Assembly (NCBI RefSeq): GCF_023502395.1
Contig: NZ_JAMFMB010000020.1
Span: forward strand, 24,925 to 88,924
DNA from: Ruegeria spongiae
GTDB lineage: Bacteria > Pseudomonadota > Alphaproteobacteria > Rhodobacterales > Rhodobacteraceae
DNA: 64,000 nt
Direction of reading: 5' to 3'
The notes below the pieces were generated by a model. The model searched no databases and was not told the DNA's origin. It saw only the letters and a program-made list of their open reading frames with translations. The position numbers and the translations under genes are program-made. Positions 62,645 to 64,000 of this stretch are shown one piece after another. Positions within the stretch are counted from its first letter, which is position 1; each line of letters opens with the position of its first letter.

Positions 62645-63985
62645 ATGTCCTGGGACAGCAAGGTGCTATGGACGGAAGGGTTGTTCCTGCAACCGCATCA
62701 CTTCCAGCAAGCCGACCGCTACGGCGAGGCGCTGGTTTCGGGCCTCGCGCGGCGGGTGACGCCCTATGCCTGGGGAGTGAGCGCGCTTGAGATTGACGAT
62801 GAGGTGTTGAAAGTCGGGCAGTTTGCGCTGAAGTCCTGCGCCGGGCTGACCCATGACGGCACCGTGTTCCGGGTGCCGCAAGCCGATGACCATCCCCCGG
62901 CGCTGGAAGTGCCCGAAACGATCAAGGATTGCGTGGTCTACCTGACCGTGCCGCAACGCCGTCAGGGCGCGGCAGAGGTCGATCTGACCGGGGCGGAACA
63001 ATCGCTCAGCCGCTTGCGCCCGGCCGAGCTGGAGATCACCGATGTGATGAGCCAGCAGAAAAAGCCTGTCACGCTGGGTGTTGGCAAGCTGCGCCTGCAA
63101 TTCGCGCTCGAGGTGGACGATCTGGCCGACCGGCTGGCCATCCCAATCGCCAAGATCATCGAGGTGCGTCCCGACAAGGAAATCGTGCTGGATCGGGGCT
63201 TTATCCCCTCGGCGCTGGATGTGCGCGCCGCGCCACCGCTGTCGGGGTTCCTGAACGAACTTGAAGGCCTGCTGTCACACCGGATGCAGGCGCTTGCCGG
63301 GCGGCTCAGCGAGGGTGGGCCGGCCAAGGGGGCCGCCGAGATTTCGGATTTCCTGCTGCTGATGGTGATCAACCGAAACCTGCCTCTGGTGCGCCATTTT
63401 GCGCATATCGAGAACGTGCATCCCGAACATGCCTACCGTGTCTGCGCCGGGCTGGCCGGAGAGTTGGCGACCTTCATGAGCGCCGACAAGGCCGCGCCGC
63501 AGTTTCCGGCCTATGAGCATGACAATCTGACCGATAGTTTCGCGCCGGTGATCCGGGTACTGCGGCAGTACTTGAGCTCGGTGCTGGAACAGACCGCCGT
63601 GTCGATCCCGCTGGAGGCACGCAAATACGGCATCAGCGTGGGTGTGATTGCCGACCGCAAGCTGGTGGGCAATGCGGGTTTTGTGCTGGCGGTGAACGCC
63701 GACATCCCCGCCGAGGACATCCGTCGCCACTTTGCCGGTCAGGCCAAGACCGGCCCGGTCGAAGAGATCCGGCAGTTGGTGAACTCGGCGCTGCCTGGCA
63801 TCACCCTGCGTCCGCTGCCGGTCGCTCCGCGCCAGATTCCCTATCACGCGGGCGTGGTCTATTTCGAACTGGACGCAGCCAGCCCCTATTGGAGCAAGAT
63901 GACCACCTCGGGCGGTATTGCGGTGCACGTTTCGGGCCAGTATCCGGGGCTGAATATGGAGCTCTGGGCGATCCGCAACCAGTAA
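62645..63985 (+). CDS. tssK: T6SS baseplate adaptor TssK (VasE)
   Basis: The 446-residue protein has the TssK signature near the start (VLWTEGLFLQPHHFQQADRY). DVRAAPPLSGFLNELEGLL and LVGNAGFVLAVNADIPAED mark the middle, and LPGITLRPLPVAPRQIPYH leads to the C-terminal domain. TssK connects the baseplate to the TssJLM membrane complex. GGAGG is seven bases before the ATG at 62645. The following genes, off the right edge, are expected to be tssL and tssM. Confidence 0.96.
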   Translation: MSWDSKVLWTEGLFLQPHHFQQADRYGEALVSGLARRVTPYAWGVSALEIDDEVLKVGQFALKSCAGLTHDGTVFRVPQADDHPPALEVPETIKDCVVYLTVPQRRQGAAEVDLTGAEQSLSRLRPAELEITDVMSQQKKPVTLGVGKLRLQFALEVDDLADRLAIPIAKIIEVRPDKEIVLDRGFIPSALDVRAAPPLSGFLNELEGLLSHRMQALAGRLSEGGPAKGAAEISDFLLLMVINRNLPLVRHFAHIENVHPEHAYRVCAGLAGELATFMSADKAAPQFPAYEHDNLTDSFAPVIRVLRQYLSSVLEQTAVSIPLEARKYGISVGVIADRKLVGNAGFVLAVNADIPAEDIRRHFAGQAKTGPVEEIRQLVNSALPGITLRPLPVAPRQIPYHAGVVYFELDAASPYWSKMTTSGGIAVHVSGQYPGLNMELWAIRNQ

Positions 63986-64000
63986 CGGAGTGATCCCGAC

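Overview
The window is a GC-rich chromosomal segment of an alphaproteobacterium, most likely a marine Rhodobacteraceae (Roseobacter-group) species. I infer this from codon use, from the imelysin/bacterioferritin iron locus, from the PAAR/TagJ-type type VI secretion cluster, and from a bacterial voltage-gated sodium channel, a family known from marine roseobacters. No database search was possible. All family names rest on motifs and sequence patterns read directly.

Region 1 (1-13.3 kb) is metabolism and iron. The nadA-nadB genes of NAD synthesis read leftward off the edge. A six-gene iron locus follows: imelysin/IrpA-like protein, bacterioferritin-associated ferredoxin, bacterioferritin, di-haem DUF1111 protein, second imelysin and Tat-exported DUF1513 protein. 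It is tightly packed after a probable single promoter. Next come a Zymomonas/Acetobacter-type pyruvate decarboxylase, an exported FG-GAP protein and a CofD/YvcK-like protein.

Region 2 (13.3-32.8 kb) is mixed housekeeping and catabolism. It holds an AbrB-type membrane protein with a palindromic operator, a group II PLP decarboxylase coupled to a cysteine synthase, and a winged-helix/TPR regulator. A malic enzyme is translationally coupled to an uncharacterised HPPD-like (vicinal oxygen chelate) protein. Further on are a GST, a GMC oxidoreductase with its small Tat subunit, a rhodanese, an FAD oxidoreductase/SDR/RidA group, CbpA-CbpM chaperones, an apbE-nqrM pair without nqr genes, and a CBS-domain protein.

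Region 3 (32.9-33.9 kb) has tRNA-Val(UAC) followed by a short stretch with a broken gene and a small lipoprotein.

Region 4 (34.0-64.0 kb) is a type VI secretion system (T6SS). A leftward block encodes an ExbB-ExbD-ExbD motor, a TonB/DUF4384-like protein and two unknown proteins. The divergent rightward block encodes TssA, TssB, TssC, Hcp, TagJ, TssE, TssF, TssG and ClpV. Then come two lysine-rich helical proteins, a NavAb-like voltage-gated sodium channel and a 1564-residue sheath protein. That protein joins a TssB domain, about 840 residues of acidic repeats and a second TssB/TssC-like half. VgrG, a DUF6931-like protein, PAAR, the FHA protein TagH and TssK follow. TssJ, TssL and TssM are not in the window and probably lie to the right.

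The most novel part is 49.3-58.0 kb: basic helical proteins, an ion channel and an acidic fused sheath protein inserted in an otherwise standard T6SS operon. The channel and the fusion overlap by 8 bases, so they are probably translated together. This looks like a specialised T6SS accessory module. Its function is inference, not demonstrated.
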